This document shows, piece after piece, positions 63,898 through 64,000 of a stretch of 64,000 nt of DNA (its first letter is position 1; each line of letters opens with the position of its first letter). The notes under the pieces are model-generated. The model did no database searches, was not told where the DNA came from, and was given only the letters and a program-made list of their open reading frames with translations. A program made the position numbers and the translations under genes. The DNA is from Astropecten irregularis (taxonomy: Eukaryota > Echinodermata > Asteroidea > Paxillosida > Astropectinidae): the NCBI GenBank assembly GCA_963971285.1, contig OZ020249.1, positions 682,001 to 746,000 on the forward strand. The letters are read 5' to 3'.

Positions 63898-64000
63898 CCA
63901 TGGTCCCATATCAATTACAAAAGGTCACTGACCTGTTTTAATGTTAATGATCAAAATATGGACCTGAATGGACACAAAAGCTTAACAGTGGTTGCTATTA

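Larger units (their letters stand above)
60996..64000. other. Upstream intergenic DNA with foldback repeats
   Basis: No gene recognised. An inverted repeat at 62055-62164 (aattctctggctgcgaccgc / gcagccgcagccagagaatt), a weaker one at about 62285-62470, an AAAGGTTTACTGTAATC element (62967-63215) and two TCGATTTC foldbacks (63612-63742 and 63749-63897). The promoter of the PAN-HYR-F5/8C gene should lie just above 60995; no TATA box was picked. Confidence 0.5.

Noticed and set aside
1-64000. CRISPR arrays, operons or other prokaryotic systems
   Set aside because: Spliced genes and animal repeat families show this is eukaryotic nuclear DNA; the tandem arrays have no variable spacers.

Overview
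This is animal nuclear DNA: two multi-exon genes with GT-AG introns, one intronless receptor gene, AT-rich introns and a very high load of short inverted-repeat transposons. Marine deuterostome invertebrate is my best guess, perhaps an echinoderm. The grounds are a bitesize/synaptotagmin-like gene, a HYR-domain protein, a divergent single-exon GPCR, and many foldback elements. The species is an inference and was not tested.

Layout. (1) Positions 1301-40711, plus strand: the 3' part of a synaptotagmin-like protein (SYTL/bitesize) gene. Eleven exons join with unbroken codon phase into 1,368 residues that end in two C2 domains. The 5' exons, expected to hold the Rab-binding domain, lie outside the window. 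(2) Positions 47818-48789, minus strand: a single-exon class A GPCR of 323 residues. (3) Positions 51210-60947, minus strand: a six-exon gene for a 400-residue secreted protein with signal peptide, PAN/apple domain, Ser/Thr/Pro linker, HYR domain and F5/8C (discoidin) domain. No gene was recognised from 60996 to 64000.

Almost everything else is repeat. About two dozen copies belong to two related MITE families with TTAA target sites, which share one arm and differ in the other. There are also foldback families with GCCAATTTCATAGAGC or TCGATTTCATGAAGCCC ends, hAT-like and 3-bp-target-site elements, tRNA-derived SINE copies, a solo LTR nested in a MITE, and two minisatellites (21 bp and 12 bp units).

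The most unusual signal is a short insertion of about 90-175 bp carrying a hammerhead-ribozyme-like core (CTGATGA, hairpin, CGAAAC). It occurs three times. Two copies have target-site duplications of 13 and 10 bp, and the hairpin stem shows compensatory changes between copies.

The genes do not form an operon. The SYTL protein would tether vesicles or actin at membranes, the GPCR would sit in the plasma membrane, and the PAN-HYR-F5/8C protein would be secreted and adhesive. I see no functional link between them.
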